Shown here: piece after piece, positions 11,108 to 22,639 of the stretch
Numbering within the stretch: the stretch's first letter is position 1
Layout: each line of letters begins with the position of its first letter
NCBI GenBank assembly: GCA_014058105.1
Contig: JACGCM010000146.1
Location: forward strand, 806,001-870,000
Source of the DNA: Kingdonia uniflora
Lineage: Eukaryota > Streptophyta > Magnoliopsida > Ranunculales > Circaeasteraceae
Length of the DNA stretch: 64,000 bases
Reading direction: 5' to 3'
The notes under the pieces: model-generated
Databases searched by the model: none
Seen by the model: the letters and a program-made list of their open reading frames with translations, nothing else
What the model was told of the DNA's origin: nothing
Program-made: the position numbers and the translations under genes

Positions 11108-11133
11108 CCGTGGCGAGCCACGGGTATTACTAG
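11108..11133 (+). other. Helitron 3' terminus
   Basis: Perfect hairpin CCGTGGCGAGCCACGG, short spacer GTATTA, then CTAG and a T as the next base. This matches the structural end of plant Helitrons (hairpin about 6-12 nt before CTRR, inserted between A and T). Confidence 0.75.
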
Positions 11134-11325
11134 TATATATATATATCAGATATATAAATACAAAAGCAGAGTTGCAACACGTCACTTCACAGATAAAAGA
11201 CCCTTTCACATTTACATAATTACAGTAAAACAAAAGACACTTTTACAACAAGGGCTTAGAAAAACAAACTGGATTTTTATGCATAGCTTTGTGCAACCTT
11301 GATCTCAAGTTACTATATTAGTGAA

Positions 11326-11514
11326 CTAGGACGGCTTTAAAATCTTTCGCTCCCCCTTGGCACTGTACTAGTTCTGGCCACAGTTAGCATTGACAGGCAG
11401 ATCAACCTTTAAAAAGTTGGCGCCTTTGAAGGGTTTAGAGATGCACTCTATAACTATGCCTTTGGCCTCTTCCGATGACTTTGTTGGTCCTTCTAATACT
11501 ACTTCATCATGAAC
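11326..11514 (-). pseudogene. Organellar DNA polymerase I (POP) last-exon fragment, copy 1
   Basis: Read on the minus strand after a TTTCAG acceptor: VHDEVVLEGPTKSSEEAKGI, then ISKPFKGANFLKVDL and NANCGQN, a stop in place of Trp, then YSAKGERK. This is the extreme C-terminus of the plant organellar family-A DNA polymerase (POLIA/POLIB type), including the HDE motif of the polymerase C site. Plant proteins end ...DAKCAQNWYSAK. The rest of the gene is absent. Confidence 0.8.
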
Positions 11515-11550
11515 CTGAAACTCGTCTCAAGTATCGAACAAATTAGTACA

Positions 11551-11627
11551 AAACTTGGAAGGAGCCCTGCCAAACTTGGAAGGAGCCCTGCCAAACTTGG
11601 AAGGAGCCCTGCCAAACTTGGAAGGCA
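11551..11627. repeat. 21-bp tandem repeat, about 3.6 copies
   Basis: Unit AAACTTGGAAGGAGCCCTGCC repeated with essentially no divergence between the two polymerase fragments. The lack of decay suggests a recent expansion. Confidence 0.85.
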
Positions 11628-11878
11628 TTTCTCAATACACTTATCAGTTATTAATCTTTAGTCTCCCTTACAAAATCTGATCCCTATCTTTACAAATAGA
11701 ATATCAACATACGTCCAATGTATCAACAAAATAATTATACAGCCGCAGCCAAAAATAATTCATCACCATTATTCCAAGGGATCCACAAAGTTCTTCAATC
11801 TCAACTTGACGTGGAGGTGGAAATCCAAAAGGCAAAAAAATTTCGAGTATATATATATATATCGAACATAGGGCTTTT

Positions 11879-12037
11879 CTATTTGGTGGCGTACCAATTC
11901 TGTGCACACTTGGCATCGACCGATATATCAATTTTGAGAAAGTTTTTGCCATTGTAATGTTTGGACATGAAGTATACAACTATGCTCTTGACCTCCGATG
12001 ATTCTGCTGGTCCTTCGAATATGAGCTCATCATGAAC
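11879..12037 (-). pseudogene. Organellar DNA polymerase I (POP) last-exon fragment, copy 2
   Basis: Same exon as copy 1, about 520 bp away and in the same orientation, open from the acceptor to a normal stop: VHDELIFEGPAESSEVKSIV, FMSKHYNGKNFLKIDISV, DAKCAQNWYATK, stop. All expected residues including HDE and the terminal CAQNWY are kept. No upstream exon is visible in 12.04-13.05 kb, so it is probably still a fragment. The two copies differ considerably, so they are either an old tandem duplication or pieces of two paralogues. Confidence 0.8.
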
Positions 12038-12039
12038 CT

Positions 12040-13290
12040 ATTTCGTATGAGAACATAACTCTTAGTAAAATAGTTCATTGCGACACAATTGAGTGATAAT
12101 CTCTCTCCATGATAGTTCGCTATGTTTTGGTACCGTTTTGGAATACTCTGTATAAGGAAAAATTATGTAAATCTACGAACGCGGAAGCTTAATTCGTATT
12201 TGATTTAACACTAAGTTTGAAATAGATCTTAAATAAAGTTTAATAACAGGAAAACTCAACTCTTTTCATAAACAAATCAACTCTACTAACTATGTACTTA
12301 AAAACAAGATTTGAATTAGCAACCCTAATTATAGTATAGATATAATTTTACTAAAATTCAGAAAAAAAATACTTATGGTTAAACAAGTCCCTAAATCAAC
12401 TTAGCATCTCTAGCAATGGAGATGTATGAATCAAAATAACATAAATATAAGTAGTTTGTTGACGGTGAGAATGACTATTAGAGGACAATTTACATCAGAT
12501 CCCTCCATCTGCAGAAGATTTTGACCACGAAATCGGAAAGTTTTCAAACATCACAGAACTCAAAACTTTATGATATAACATACCCGTCTTCAAACTTCGA
12601 ACATTACCGCAAAATTTACCGTAAACCGAGATTGTATCCAAGTGCGGGGGTATAATGCTGTCACCAATATCCTTACGGCCATTGATGTCTAAAATTAAAA
12701 GCTAAAAAAATACCGTAGTCTGCTCCTCGAACCCTGCTGCAAAGCCTTCCTAAAATGTTTCAACATACGAAAATAATTATTCGCCTAGGGCCATCATCTC
12801 CCCTGTACGGATTAAATATTGGGATACCTCGAACTGTAATATGCGTGAACAGAGCTGTTGGATGAGGCTGATCTTCATCTTGTGATTCATGCGTGTCTCC
12901 TGAATCTACTGCTGGGTAGCACAATGATTGGTAGCTACTATCGATGCTGCACTATTTTGTTAAACTCAACTCAGCCTTTTGACCGTACTCACTACTAGAG
13001 CCAGTTGCTGTTCATGAAGCATGTGCACAATACGTACTGCTAGAGTTGTCTCTCCTAAATGATAAGTTGCAACTATTTGTATGGTATCTGTAGTTGCATA
13101 TTCCCCAGATTCGATAAGGATGAGCTAGCAGAAATATGTCGAAGGTATATGATCATTCGAGAAATGTCAAAGACCACAACTACTGATCTCGACCCTCCCC
13201 AAGTTACCGTTATACTTGGTCAAATAGAGCCATTGCACATGATCCGTGAAGTTCGCCCACCACCCATAAAGATGGGAAAAATACTTGCAA
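12040..13290. other. No recognisable gene; probable U3 part of an LTR at the right
   Basis: AT-rich, with short open frames only. The right part (from about 12.9 kb) leads into a TATA box and U5-like sequence and is probably LTR, but the left LTR border cannot be placed. Confidence 0.35.
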
Positions 13291-13298
13291 CTGCCTAT

Positions 13299-13565
13299 AT
13301 TTATGTATAAATATAGGCAGAACATATGTCAATAAGCTCTTGGACATCCATGTCTTAATTTCATTGTAAAACTCTACTCAATATCTCTGGAAGTGTAACA
13401 AATTAGCACATAGTAGATTCAGATCACAAAATCCTCCTCGAGGTCGTGGTTTTTCTCTGGTTTCCACATAAAATCTACTGTGTTATAGTCTTTGTTTACA
13501 TCTAAGTAGTATTCCCTTTACAAAAGTATTAGACAAGTTTACCAACTGGAAAACTAGCCATTACA
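13299..13565 (+). repeat. LTR 3' portion (promoter, R, U5) of a degenerate gypsy element
   Basis: A TATA box (TATGTATAAATATAGG, about 13301) is followed by a U5-like stretch (GAGGTCGTGGTTTTTCTC, then CCACATAAAATCTACTGTG) common in plant LTRs. It ends CCATTACA immediately before a primer-binding site. Confidence 0.5.
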
Positions 13566-13567
13566 AT

Positions 13568-13585
13568 TGACATCGTTTGTGGGGA
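13568..13585 (+). other. Primer-binding site (tRNA-Asp-like)
   Basis: TGACATCGTTTGTGGGGA, two bases after the LTR end. It fits the TGGCGCCGTTTGTGGGGA type with CpG decay. Confidence 0.5.
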
Positions 13586-13631
13586 AACCTACTTTTTCTT
13601 TACCAAATCTCATCCTAAACAGTCACTGCCA

Positions 13632-14220
13632 TGACCAACATAAACCTCAAAAATGCCTCTAGTACCCAGAGGAATCATGAGGAGATTCCAGCAACCATCC
13701 CACCAGAAATAGTTAACTTGCATAATGCTGTTATCGAGCTCTAGAAGTAGTTAAAATCTGACAGGATCCAACGGCTCGAAGATAAGAGGATTCATGCTCA
13801 AGCCTTCCAAGTCATGAGAGATGAGAGGAGGAAAGCCCTGGCACAACAAAGCCGAACCCATCAAAAAGAAATGAAAAGTCTGCGAAGATAACATGATCGA
13901 TTCACCACTCGACAAAGATCACCCCTCCTAGCCCGAAGTGAACATTGATCATGAGCTTCCCAGAGGAAAAATTTACCCAGAAAAGAATGAAGCTGAACTT
14001 CCTGATCTCGATAAAGAAACCCAGACAAAGTATTATGACATTTTGAACTCACATCATCAGCATCGACGACCCAGGGAAGTCGACGCACTCGCCATCAAAC
14101 CCCACCACCTCTTCTGAGGCGACCAGTCAGAGAACAGTTGGTCCCTAAAGGACAAGGGGATTTTGATCCTCAAGTTGTAGTGACACCAAACCTTCTCCCA
14201 CAATTTGTTAATTTGGATGA
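13632..14220 (+). pseudogene. Gag remnant of the degenerate gypsy element
   Basis: An ATG 46 bp after the primer site starts MTNINLKNASSTQRNHEEIP, followed through stops by EIVNLHNAVIEL and a charged helical stretch (RIQRLEDKRIHAQAFQ, RDERRKALAQQSRTHQ). This layout resembles the N-terminal, coiled-coil part of plant gypsy Gag. The frame breaks repeatedly and no core domain follows. Beyond 14220 the retroelement is lost. Confidence 0.45.
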
Positions 14221-14364
14221 CCTAAACATATTGGCGGATAATTTGTTACATTGAGATAAAGGGAGCAAACATATTCAAAGAAAATAAAGGTACCTTATCA
14301 TATTGGCGGACAATCGATATATTGGTCATATTAGCGATATTCTAAAATATTGAAGGGGAGGCGT

Positions 14365-15990
14365 AACCAAAACACAAAAATAGAGATTAAAAAGAGTTAA
14401 ATTAAACTATAAAACTGAGACAACCTGATACACTCGCAGTGTTAAATTAAACCATAAAACATGCATACAAACTATTACACTTATAGAGTTAAATTAAACA
14501 ATAAAATAGGAGACAACCCATTACACTAACAAATACACAAATTTAAACCATTACACTAACCTAAACATAGAGCATAGTAAAGACAAAGACGCAAACATTG
14601 AAATCCTATCATTCTGCAACAATATAATACCGTGCCGACAACGTAATCACCTTCTCTTTGATAGTCAGCACAATTTGCATCTTCGCCCCACTCCTTACCA
14701 TTTATGATCGCAATGGAATACCATGCGAGTTGGAAATAAGTGAGAGCCCTTTCGATTAGAGGTTCAAAGTGGCGGATCGAAAATCAAAATGGCCGAACTC
14801 GTAGCTTGCAAAGCTCGGATCGGATTCCGGCGTGTCAGGAATCGTAAAAAATGTTTCCTCGTTGATTTTATTTATGAAAAATTTGCACATCTCAAATCTC
14901 AAAGAGGTCAAAAGGCAATGGATCCCTACTTCTTTAGCCATATGACAACTGTCTCCCATTTCTGTCGTGTAAAAACCAACCGCACTTCTTCAAGATTCGT
15001 CATCATCATCTCCAATATAGCTCCATCTCGCACACCTCTTGGCACTATAGACTTACCAAGATCTGCCGTCATTACCCAATACAAATAAGTTAAGTCTCCC
15101 ACGCAAACCTTCAATGCGACATTATACTGTTCGTTCCTTATGTAAATGGTAAGGTTTATGTTGTCTTTGTGTTTGTTATGGTTTATGACTTTGTTAGTGC
15201 AATAGTTAGGGCTGTAACTTTGGTCCAAACTTTCAATTTTTTTCGATTTCCGATCCGATATTTCCAATTTTGGAACTCTATTTTGCAATTCTGATTTTTG
15301 AAAATCCAATTTTCAAATTTTTCCAAAATAACTTGGATCAGAATCGGATAACTTTGTGCAATTCCGAATTTTCTGATTCGATTATTTCGAAAACCATCCG
15401 ATCCGATTATTCCGATAATCTTCTGATTTGATTTAATCCAAAAAATATTTCGAATATCTCTCTGATCCGATTTAATTCTGAATAATTCAAATTGAAATAT
15501 AAAACATTAAATCTTAAGATTCATAACCTAGGGCATTCTCCATTGCCTGTTCTTCTTCATTCTCCATTACCTATATTCTCCACTGTCCTTTACTCTTATG
15601 ATAATTCTCCATTGCCTCCACTGCCTCTACTCTTAAGTTAAATCTCCACTGCCTCCATTCTCCATTCTCCACTGCGTTAATTTTGATTCGCAGCGAAGAT
15701 GAAAAGTTAAATCTCCTCTCTGGCTTCAATTCTCCTCTAGCTTTAATTTTGAATCTTTGATTCATGGAGAAGTGAGAACTTAGTTATTATGGCTTGATTT
15801 GGAGAAATGAGAACTCTGTTATTCTAAAACTTATTCCAAAATAGTCGTAATTCCAAAATTTCCGAATTTGAATTCATTTTTACAGTTCTGAAAAAAATTG
15901 AAATTTTTTTGACCCCCTCCATTTCGGATCCGATTCGATTCAAAAATAGGCCTAACAATAGCTTAAGTCCGTGCCATTGTTAGGGAGTGT
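14365..15990 (+). mobile_element. Terminal-repeat element of unknown class, copy 1
   Basis: Left arm: three imperfect copies of a unit of about 45 bp (GAGTTAAATTAAACTATAAAAC...) and a TAAACCATTACACTAAC motif. Right arm: a related motif in inverse orientation (GTTATGGTTTATGACTTTGTTAGTGC...). The GC-richer middle (14650-15110) is shared, inverted, with 20316-21330, and contains an open plus-strand frame at 14789-15088 that I do not recognise. The element is split by a hAT-type insertion at 15207-15954. It could be a MULE-like element with captured host sequence. Confidence 0.5.
15207..15954. mobile_element. hAT-type non-autonomous element (748 bp)
   Basis: Ends TAGGGCTGTAAC and ...AATAGGCCTA are imperfect inverted repeats. 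The 8-bp flanks GCAATAGT (15199-15206) and ACAATAGC (15955-15962) share the core CAATAG, an old 8-bp target duplication. The interior is rich in CCGATTCGATT / GATCCGAT words on both sides, usual for TAGGGCTG-type hAT MITEs. No transposase. Confidence 0.65.
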
Positions 15991-16834
15991 TTGTTTTGAG
16001 ATTGCCACTACTTAGGGTTTGTGTCTTAAGTGTTCACAAATTTTTAAATATTTTTACTCTTTACCCTCTAGTCCTAAAGCAAAAAAGAAAGTTATAGCTA
16101 TAATTACTGCAATAAGCCTCACTCACTAATATTTAGCCCTTCTCCTCTAGTCCAATTTTATTATCCTAAATTTGGTGTCTAGCTATCCTGAAAGGGCTAA
16201 ATATAGTTTTTAAAATTTTGGGGACTTTAAAGGAAAAAACCTCATACTACATCATAACTTTCTCTCTCCTCCATCTTACCACTCTAATAGGCGTATAAAG
16301 CAGTATTAAGTCATCTAAAAGAATTATTTTGTTATTCCTGATTTATCAATTACTAATTATTATCTAGATTTTCCTATTTTTAGGTATTTAGATATGCTAT
16401 AGTTTGTATATAAATGAAATTAGCTGATTGGAGTTAATGAAGCAATAAAGCATATCAAACAATCTCTCTCTTATGAAACACATAAAAGTCAAGATAACTT
16501 CAAACATATCAGACCCGAAACTATATAGTCAACATTCAATGTACAACTAGATTTACTCTAAGATAAATATAATGTACGACCCAGTGAAAGATCAGCACCA
16601 GAAGTCTCCATATTTTTGCAACTGTAGAGATTTTGGCCGTAATTGCCGAAATTTTGCAATGTTTCCAGTCCATATTTTGGTTAAGTTCAAATTTGAGATA
16701 GAGCTTAAAACCTTGTAAATTGTCTCTCCTACATTCTATAAATAGGAAAGTTCCCTCTTTGTAAAAGTTTGCTATTACTATCTTCTTTTTCAATTTAGTT
16801 TTTGTTTAGTTAAAAGGCGATGATCGAAAGCCTT

Positions 16835-18990
16835 TGTCACGCCCCAAAATTCGTATTCTGAGACTTATCATAATATGTATCTTGAGACCGTGAACAGGTA
16901 AGCCATCCTCAAATGGATAAACCCTAACGATGTAGTCATTAAACAAAATAAAATATCTACAACCACACAAAATAGTACTCAACAAAAATATCATTTAAAA
17001 TAGATGTCTAAAAATAACTCATATCAAATCTATCATTCATCATGACTACAGTCAAATAAAAAAAGATAATGTCTCACATAAGCGGAAAATGAACTAAAAG
17101 AACGTCAAATCAGCACGCTCCCAACAACTACCCCTAGTGGCCCAGCTAATGACCTGGTCTTAAAATATGTATCGCGCAAGGTGTTAACAAGCCACGACTA
17201 AGAAAGTACACAATCCTTAAAATTTTACCATAATAGATACGACATATAGACAATGGCAATGATATAATATATAGGAAATATTATCTAATATCAAGGAAGT
17301 TCAGTATAATATATAACTAATCTTGCCCTAATAAATAGTGCAACTTACACTTATATTTATCGGCGCTTAATAGCAATATCTACGTAAATAATATCTCCTA
17401 TTAGTAAAATATATATGGGGTTTGCTCATATGGCTTAACCATACTCTTAGAAATCTTCCGTCCTCTGCTTGGAAAGTAATCCATAATTTATCCAAATTAA
17501 TTTTAGGGCTTTAAGCCTATAGAAATGCCCAAGGTTTTGTAGAAACCAAGGACCTGACCAACACTCTTTTAGGGATAAAACCCAAGGAGATGCCTACAGC
17601 TTAAATTAATGACCTGACCAATACTATTTTAGTGATTGAAACCCATGGAAATGTCACAGACTTTGTTATTTCCTATGACTTGACCAATACTCTTTCAGGG
17701 ATTGAAACTCATGGAAATGCCAAAATTTACCGTAGACCTGACGAATAGAACCCTAATGTATACATTCACCTTAGGGATATCTTGATTATAATTTTACGCA
17801 ATTCTTCCTAAACACAATCTTGTAAGCATTATTACTTATGTATTTCACACATTATTCACTCTTAGTGTCATATCGAAATTGTCTACTTAACATGAAACAT
17901 ACATGTACATATCTGTTTCTATGCTAATCATAAGTAACATTAAGATTTGTCAAGTAAGGATTATTCTTTAATCTGAGATTTACACATAACTCTAGTCACA
18001 GACTTATACTAGTATGATTGCTAGTAATATACCTTAAATTTTCCAAGTCCAACCAAGTTGTACACAGATCTAAATATACTAATATGTCCACATGTATCCA
18101 TACTACAACCTCAAGTAACTGCTAATATCTTATCAATTCAACATGGCTCATAATATTTCTAATACCATGTAAAGTTAGCATACTTAAGTAATCATTACAT
18201 GATTCTTTGTTATGTTCCCTATTAAGGTATTTTTACATTAACCCAATATCTATCTTAGAATATCTATCATCACAAAGCATACTGGTGAAAATTTATATGG
18301 GAACAACAACAACAATCTAGGGCATTGGATCCATGGGTCTGATCTAGGTTGGTTTAGTTATGGTAAGCTATGGGCTCATGTCCCGTCATGGAGAAATTAG
18401 GGTTTAAGTACTACAACTAGGAGTATATAGTCAGAACAAGGTTTGAATCAATTTTTAAGACATCATACAAAGGTAGTTGGATATTTGTATAAACTCACCT
18501 TTAATCATGGTCATTGTTTCATAAACTAAATCTAAAACATGGCTATATACCTAATCAAATCATAGTTGAGTTCTAAGGATAAGACACTTGTCTTGTTTGA
18601 ATAAGGTGGAACAATACCGCGATTTCATCGACAACTTCTATGATTGACGCATGAAAGGTTCGCTCCTTCCTTCTCTTTCTTGTGTGACAAAAAAATGTAA
18701 TTGTGGGGCTAAAGTCTCTTCTCTTATATATCTCAAAATTAGGTAGAAGATTTGGGTTCCTTCTAGCTTACTCTTTTACTCTTATATGTGGCTAATGGTG
18801 GATTGTTTTAGTTTTGTGGGGAAAACCCTAACTGTTCTCTAAGTCACGTGGATATTTCCTCTTTGGTGGCTAAACATAGGACACCTAATATGTAGCAGGC
18901 TGTAACTTAACTAAGATGCAACTCCCCTTAGCTATAAGACAAGTGCCTTAAATAGTAATAAAAATGATGCTAAAATACTAGGGCATTATA
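16835..18990 (-). repeat. Solo LTR, 2.16 kb, with perfect 5-bp target duplication
   Basis: Plus-strand ends are TGTCACGCCCC and GGGCATTATA (from TACA by one change). The 5-bp GCCTT occurs immediately on both sides (16830-16834 and 18991-18995). The same terminal words, in the other orientation, bound the element at 32058-34729 (TGTAATAACCCC...GGGGCGTGACA). No primer site, gag or pol is present, so it is a solo LTR left by LTR-LTR recombination. The interior contains a fourfold motif around GACCTGACCAATACT / GGGATTGAAACCCATGGAAATG (17540-17720). Confidence 0.75.
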
Positions 18991-18995
18991 GCCTT

Positions 18996-19950
18996 ATAGA
19001 GAGCTAGTCTCTTTTGCCTAGCTTAAGGATTAGCCCTATAGCGAATGTGAGCTAAGAGTAGTAATTATATAGTGGAATAGATCTAGTATTGTTCTATAAT
19101 TCTCCGGTTTATAGTAGGGAAGGGTTGATCTAGCCATGACAACCCCGATCAATTATAAAGATGAAGAAGATACTAAGTTAACCATATTTGGTTGTCTTCG
19201 TGTTCAAAGAGGTTACTAGATCACTAGGAACTTAGACACTCCGCCTAACTCTGGAGGGAGTGTACAAGACCTAAATCCGATTGTTCAAGTACAACTAAGT
19301 CCTTACCTAGGGTTTTAACCACAAACCCTAGATCTTAGACCCAAATAGGCCTAGCCATGGCTATTATGAGCAGATAAATTCTAATATATAAATATTACTT
19401 TAGTACATTATGTCGGAGGAGATACAAAGCTTAGGTTTTCCTTCTTTAGTCCGTACCTAATTTCATAGTTTATTCCTATTTTCAATCCAAAAACCCTCTT
19501 TAAAATTAGTTAACAATTAATATTATGAAAATTATATATTTAATACAGGGTATTTTAAAATCCAAGTTATTCTCGCATCATACTCTCAATCCATCTTACG
19601 TTTCGCGTTTAATATCAGAATCGATTTTAATATTTCGCCTTCCTCTCTTCGATCATGAGATTGTATATAGAAGAGAAGCAATAGTTGTTGAAAGTTTATA
19701 TCTTGAGTTTAGAGTTCAAAAGAAAGGGAATAATTATTTTGAGAGATAATATTAGAGAAACAATAGTTGTTGAGAATTATGATGATGATTTTAGAGCTTA
19801 AGGAAAAGTTTAGAGATTGATTTTTTTTCTATAGAAGAAGACGTATTTGCATATTTATGAAAAATAACGGGGAGGAGAAAATGGGAGATTGGTTAGATGG
19901 AAGAGAGAGAAGTATATGATATGGAGAGAGAAGTGTATGATGTTGAGAGA
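18996..19950. other. Right interior of the TIR element; no gene recognised
   Basis: Non-coding, AT-rich. The plus-strand open frame at 19525-19749 has no recognisable feature. The stretch 19890-19960 is rich in AGAGAGAAGT words that mirror the CTCTCTC-rich stretch at the left end. Confidence 0.35.
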
Positions 19951-20315
19951 GAAGTCCCTAAAGTGTTAAAAATTATAATAAAGCTCGTTTAGGATAACTA
20001 GACACCAAATTTATGATAGCAAAATTGGACTCTCTTCTTCCGATGGAAATCTTTGATTTCATGTTCGTTTCTCAATTTCGCTTTTTCAGTCAAGTATATT
20101 ATTTTTACTTTGATTTACCATAATGAAATTTTGGAATCCCATAATTCATTGCTTGTTAATATTCCAATTTTTATTTTCTTTCACTTTTTATTGTGTTATC
20201 TTTATGGTAGTTGTCCATTTAGATTTAATAGTATATATATGAGTTTGGTAAATTAGTACTACAAATTCAATTTTTATTTTTAAATAGATATATATGGCAA
20301 TTTTGGACAACAACC

Positions 20316-21616
20316 ACTAACTTAATGTACGAATGATATAATGTCGTATTCGAGGTCTGTATGAGAGACTTAACTTATTCGCATTTGGTGATGATGACAA
20401 CGATACGTCTATAGTGCCAGGAGGTGTGCTAGGGGAGCTGCATTTGGGATGATGATGGCGGACTTCAACGGAGACCGTGCGGATACTTTTTACTCGATAA
20501 AAATGGGAGACAGTCATCATATGGTTGAATCCATCACATTTTGATGAGTCATATTCTCACATCTTTAAGATTTGAGACGTGCAGATTTTAAATGACATAA
20601 TCAATGAATTTTTTTCCGACACTTCACGTCACGTCGGGATCCAATCCGAGCTTTGCTTGTTATAAGGCTGACAGTTTTACCCGCCCATAATGAGGCGGAT
20701 TTGGTATGACTATAGAGGGTATGGGGCGGGTTTGGTCTTATAAAACCCCATTTATTTATTGGGGCGGGTCTGGTTTTAGGATCAAATAAATGGGGCCCCG
20801 TCACCCAACCCAATTTTACAGGTTATGACTTGAATACCCTTAAACCTAATTCTACGGAAGACATGTTACTTTTACTTCCTTCTCATCCTGGCTTTCATCC
20901 CCTGATCCACAACTCATTTTTCTCTCTATATATACTTTTAAACCTAAAAAGAATTATCTCAAATCAATGGTTTTCGACCCAAATTGATGGTTTTCATCTT
21001 AAAATTTTAAAGTTCATAAATGGGGTGGGTCTGTGGGGTGGGTTTGGAGATCCCCACATAGGATAAATGGTTGTTAAGCGGGTGTTGGGGCAGGTTTGGT
21101 ATAGGAAAATTTTGACGGGGCGGGTTTGGGTATTCCCCATTTAGGTTAAACGGTATAGGGGCGGGTTTAGAGCTAGGGTAATTTGGCGGGCATGGTGATG
21201 GTATTACTGCACTGAACCCAAACCTGACCCATTGCCAGCCTTAGCAAGCTACAAGCTCAACCATTTTGATTCTTAGTCCATCCACTTTGAACCTCTAATC
21301 AAGAGGGCTTTCACTTGTTTACAACCTGCAAGGTTTTCCATTGCGATCGCAATTGGCAATGAGTGTGGCGAAGATGTGAATTTTGTTGGCTATCAAAGAT
21401 AAGGTAATTACATTACTTGCACAACATTATACCATTGCGGAATGGTAGGGTTTTAATGTTTGTATCTCTGTGTCTCTTATGGTTTATGTTTGTGCTAGTG
21501 CAATGGTTTAGGTTTGTGTCTTTGCTAGTGTTAATGGTTTTTTTGTATATTTTATGGTTTAATTTATCTCTGCAAGTATTATAATGGTTTACCTACCCGT
21601 TTTTGACTTAATTTTA
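20316..21616 (-). mobile_element. Terminal-repeat element, copy 2 (inverted), left part
   Basis: Inverse complement of the element at 14365-15990: it shares GGAGACAGTCATCATATGG-type sequence, the block around GATTAGAGGTTCAAAGTGG, and the terminal ATGGTTTA...TTTGTGCTAGTGCAATGG array (21470-21600). It is interrupted by a hAT-type element (20663-21243) and cut at its terminal array by the large MULE. Its outer end reappears at 39980-40085. Confidence 0.6.
20663..21243. mobile_element. hAT-type non-autonomous element (581 bp)
   Basis: Inverted ends TAAGGCTGACAG and (inverse) TAAGGCTGGCAA. The uninterrupted copy of the host element at about 14806 shows the empty site. The flanks GCTTGTTA (20655-20662) and GCAAGCTA (21244-21251) sit where an 8-bp duplication is expected, though only 5 of 8 bases agree. 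The interior is rich in GGGGCGGGTTTGG words, as in the common TAGGGCTGGCAA...GGGTCGGG plant hAT MITEs. Confidence 0.65.
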
Positions 21617-21662
21617 CGAAAATTTGGGAATAAATACTAGTTTTTTCCATCTTTACAAAATC
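21617..21662 (+). repeat. MULE left terminal inverted repeat
   Basis: Starts CGAAAATTTGGGAATAAATA right after the 9-bp TTAATTTTA. Its inner half, ending CCATCTTTACAAAATC, is nearly identical to the inverse of the right end. Weaker similarity (ATACTTTGGCAAG) continues inward. Confidence 0.75.
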
Positions 21663-22639
21663 GATACTTTGGCAAGCCTCTTCCAAAATCGATACTAAAA
21701 TTAACAAATCGATAATGGTCCTACCTTCTAACCCCTAGCTACCACCCTATTCTCAAACATTAAATGTTGGTGGGTAATCTAATCTGCTACAGTAATAAAT
21801 CTGCCAACTCACAAAGATTACTGAACCAATGATAAACCTATAACAAAACAATTACAAAGATATACACATTAAATGACATAGTTCTCGCATAAAAAATGAT
21901 AAATAATACGGGAAAAAATGAGAAACTATCCCACTGGAGTTGTTGAGTAGTCTAATCTGTTATAGTAATAAGAACAGTAATAAGAGGGAAGATTCCCCCC
22001 TAATTACACTACCAACCTTAAAAAAAATTAACGCTTCTTCTTCTTATTTTTTATCTTCTTCTTCTGTAAGACTACAACATAGCTTCTACAAAAATCAAAG
22101 TAGATTATCCTTGATATATTGTTTGTCTCCATCATATGCCAAGTCTTCCAACTATCATTCTGCGCTTGCTAAAGTCCTCACACAGAGGTCATTGGGGAGG
22201 AAAAAATCGTTGTTATCATAGGTTATTCTCGCTGCCAAAGACCGTTGTTATCCTTCTCTTCGACCGTTGAAGTAACCATTATAGTAAATATCATCTCTAA
22301 CTCTATATCCACCATCTCCCGCTGTGTATTCGTATCATGATTTGAAGCATTTTTTCTTAAGAAAAATGCTATGGAAGACGATACAATTTGTACATAGTCA
22401 TTTTTCTTTGGCATTTTAATCATTTGTCTTCAGCTACTTTATCATTTGTCATTATTCTTGTGTCATTTTAAGCATTTATTATTTGCTACCATATCACCAG
22501 AATTGTTCATTAATATCATCTATTTCAGGATTCTTATCATTTGTTTTAGGGATTGCTGAAGTTGAGTTTTATATCATTTTTCTCATTTTTTTTGCTACTT
22601 TATCATCGGAATTGTTTATTTATATCATTTGTTTTAAGG

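Larger units (their letters stand above)
5423..11133 (+). mobile_element. Probable gene-capturing non-autonomous Helitron
   Basis: The right end is well supported: hairpin CCGTGGCGAGCCACGG at 11108-11123, a 6-nt spacer, then CTAG at 11130-11133 followed by T, the Helitron 3' signature. Inside, all on the plus strand, are exon-intron fragments of at least three unrelated host genes (TVP38-like 5584, WAT1-like 7667-8198, CDC48 C-terminus 9672-9945), typical of Helitron capture. The left end is uncertain; TCTATACTTC at 5423 resembles a Helitron 5' TC terminus but could be chance. A second, older 3' end at 8472-8496 shows that two related copies may be fused or nested. No Rep/helicase gene is present. 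Confidence 0.5.
16150..20035. mobile_element. TIR element (about 3.9 kb) containing a solo LTR
   Basis: GTCCAATTTTATTATCC then AAATTTGGTGTCTAGCTATCC near 16150-16200 is matched by the inverse complement of 19990-20035 (GTCCAATTTTGCTATC..., AAATTTGGTGTCTAGTTATCC). Similarity extends inward (GGGACTTTAAAGG and CTCTCTC-rich stretches). The interior shows no transposase. About 2.2 kb of it is the nested solo LTR at 16835-18990. A TATA-like TCTATAAATAGG lies at 16735. The class is uncertain, and the target duplication is not clear. Confidence 0.5.

Noticed and set aside
15240..15950. Coding potential in the CCGATTCGATT-rich stretch
   Set aside because: Repetitive interior of a hAT-type MITE; open frames there are short and low-complexity.
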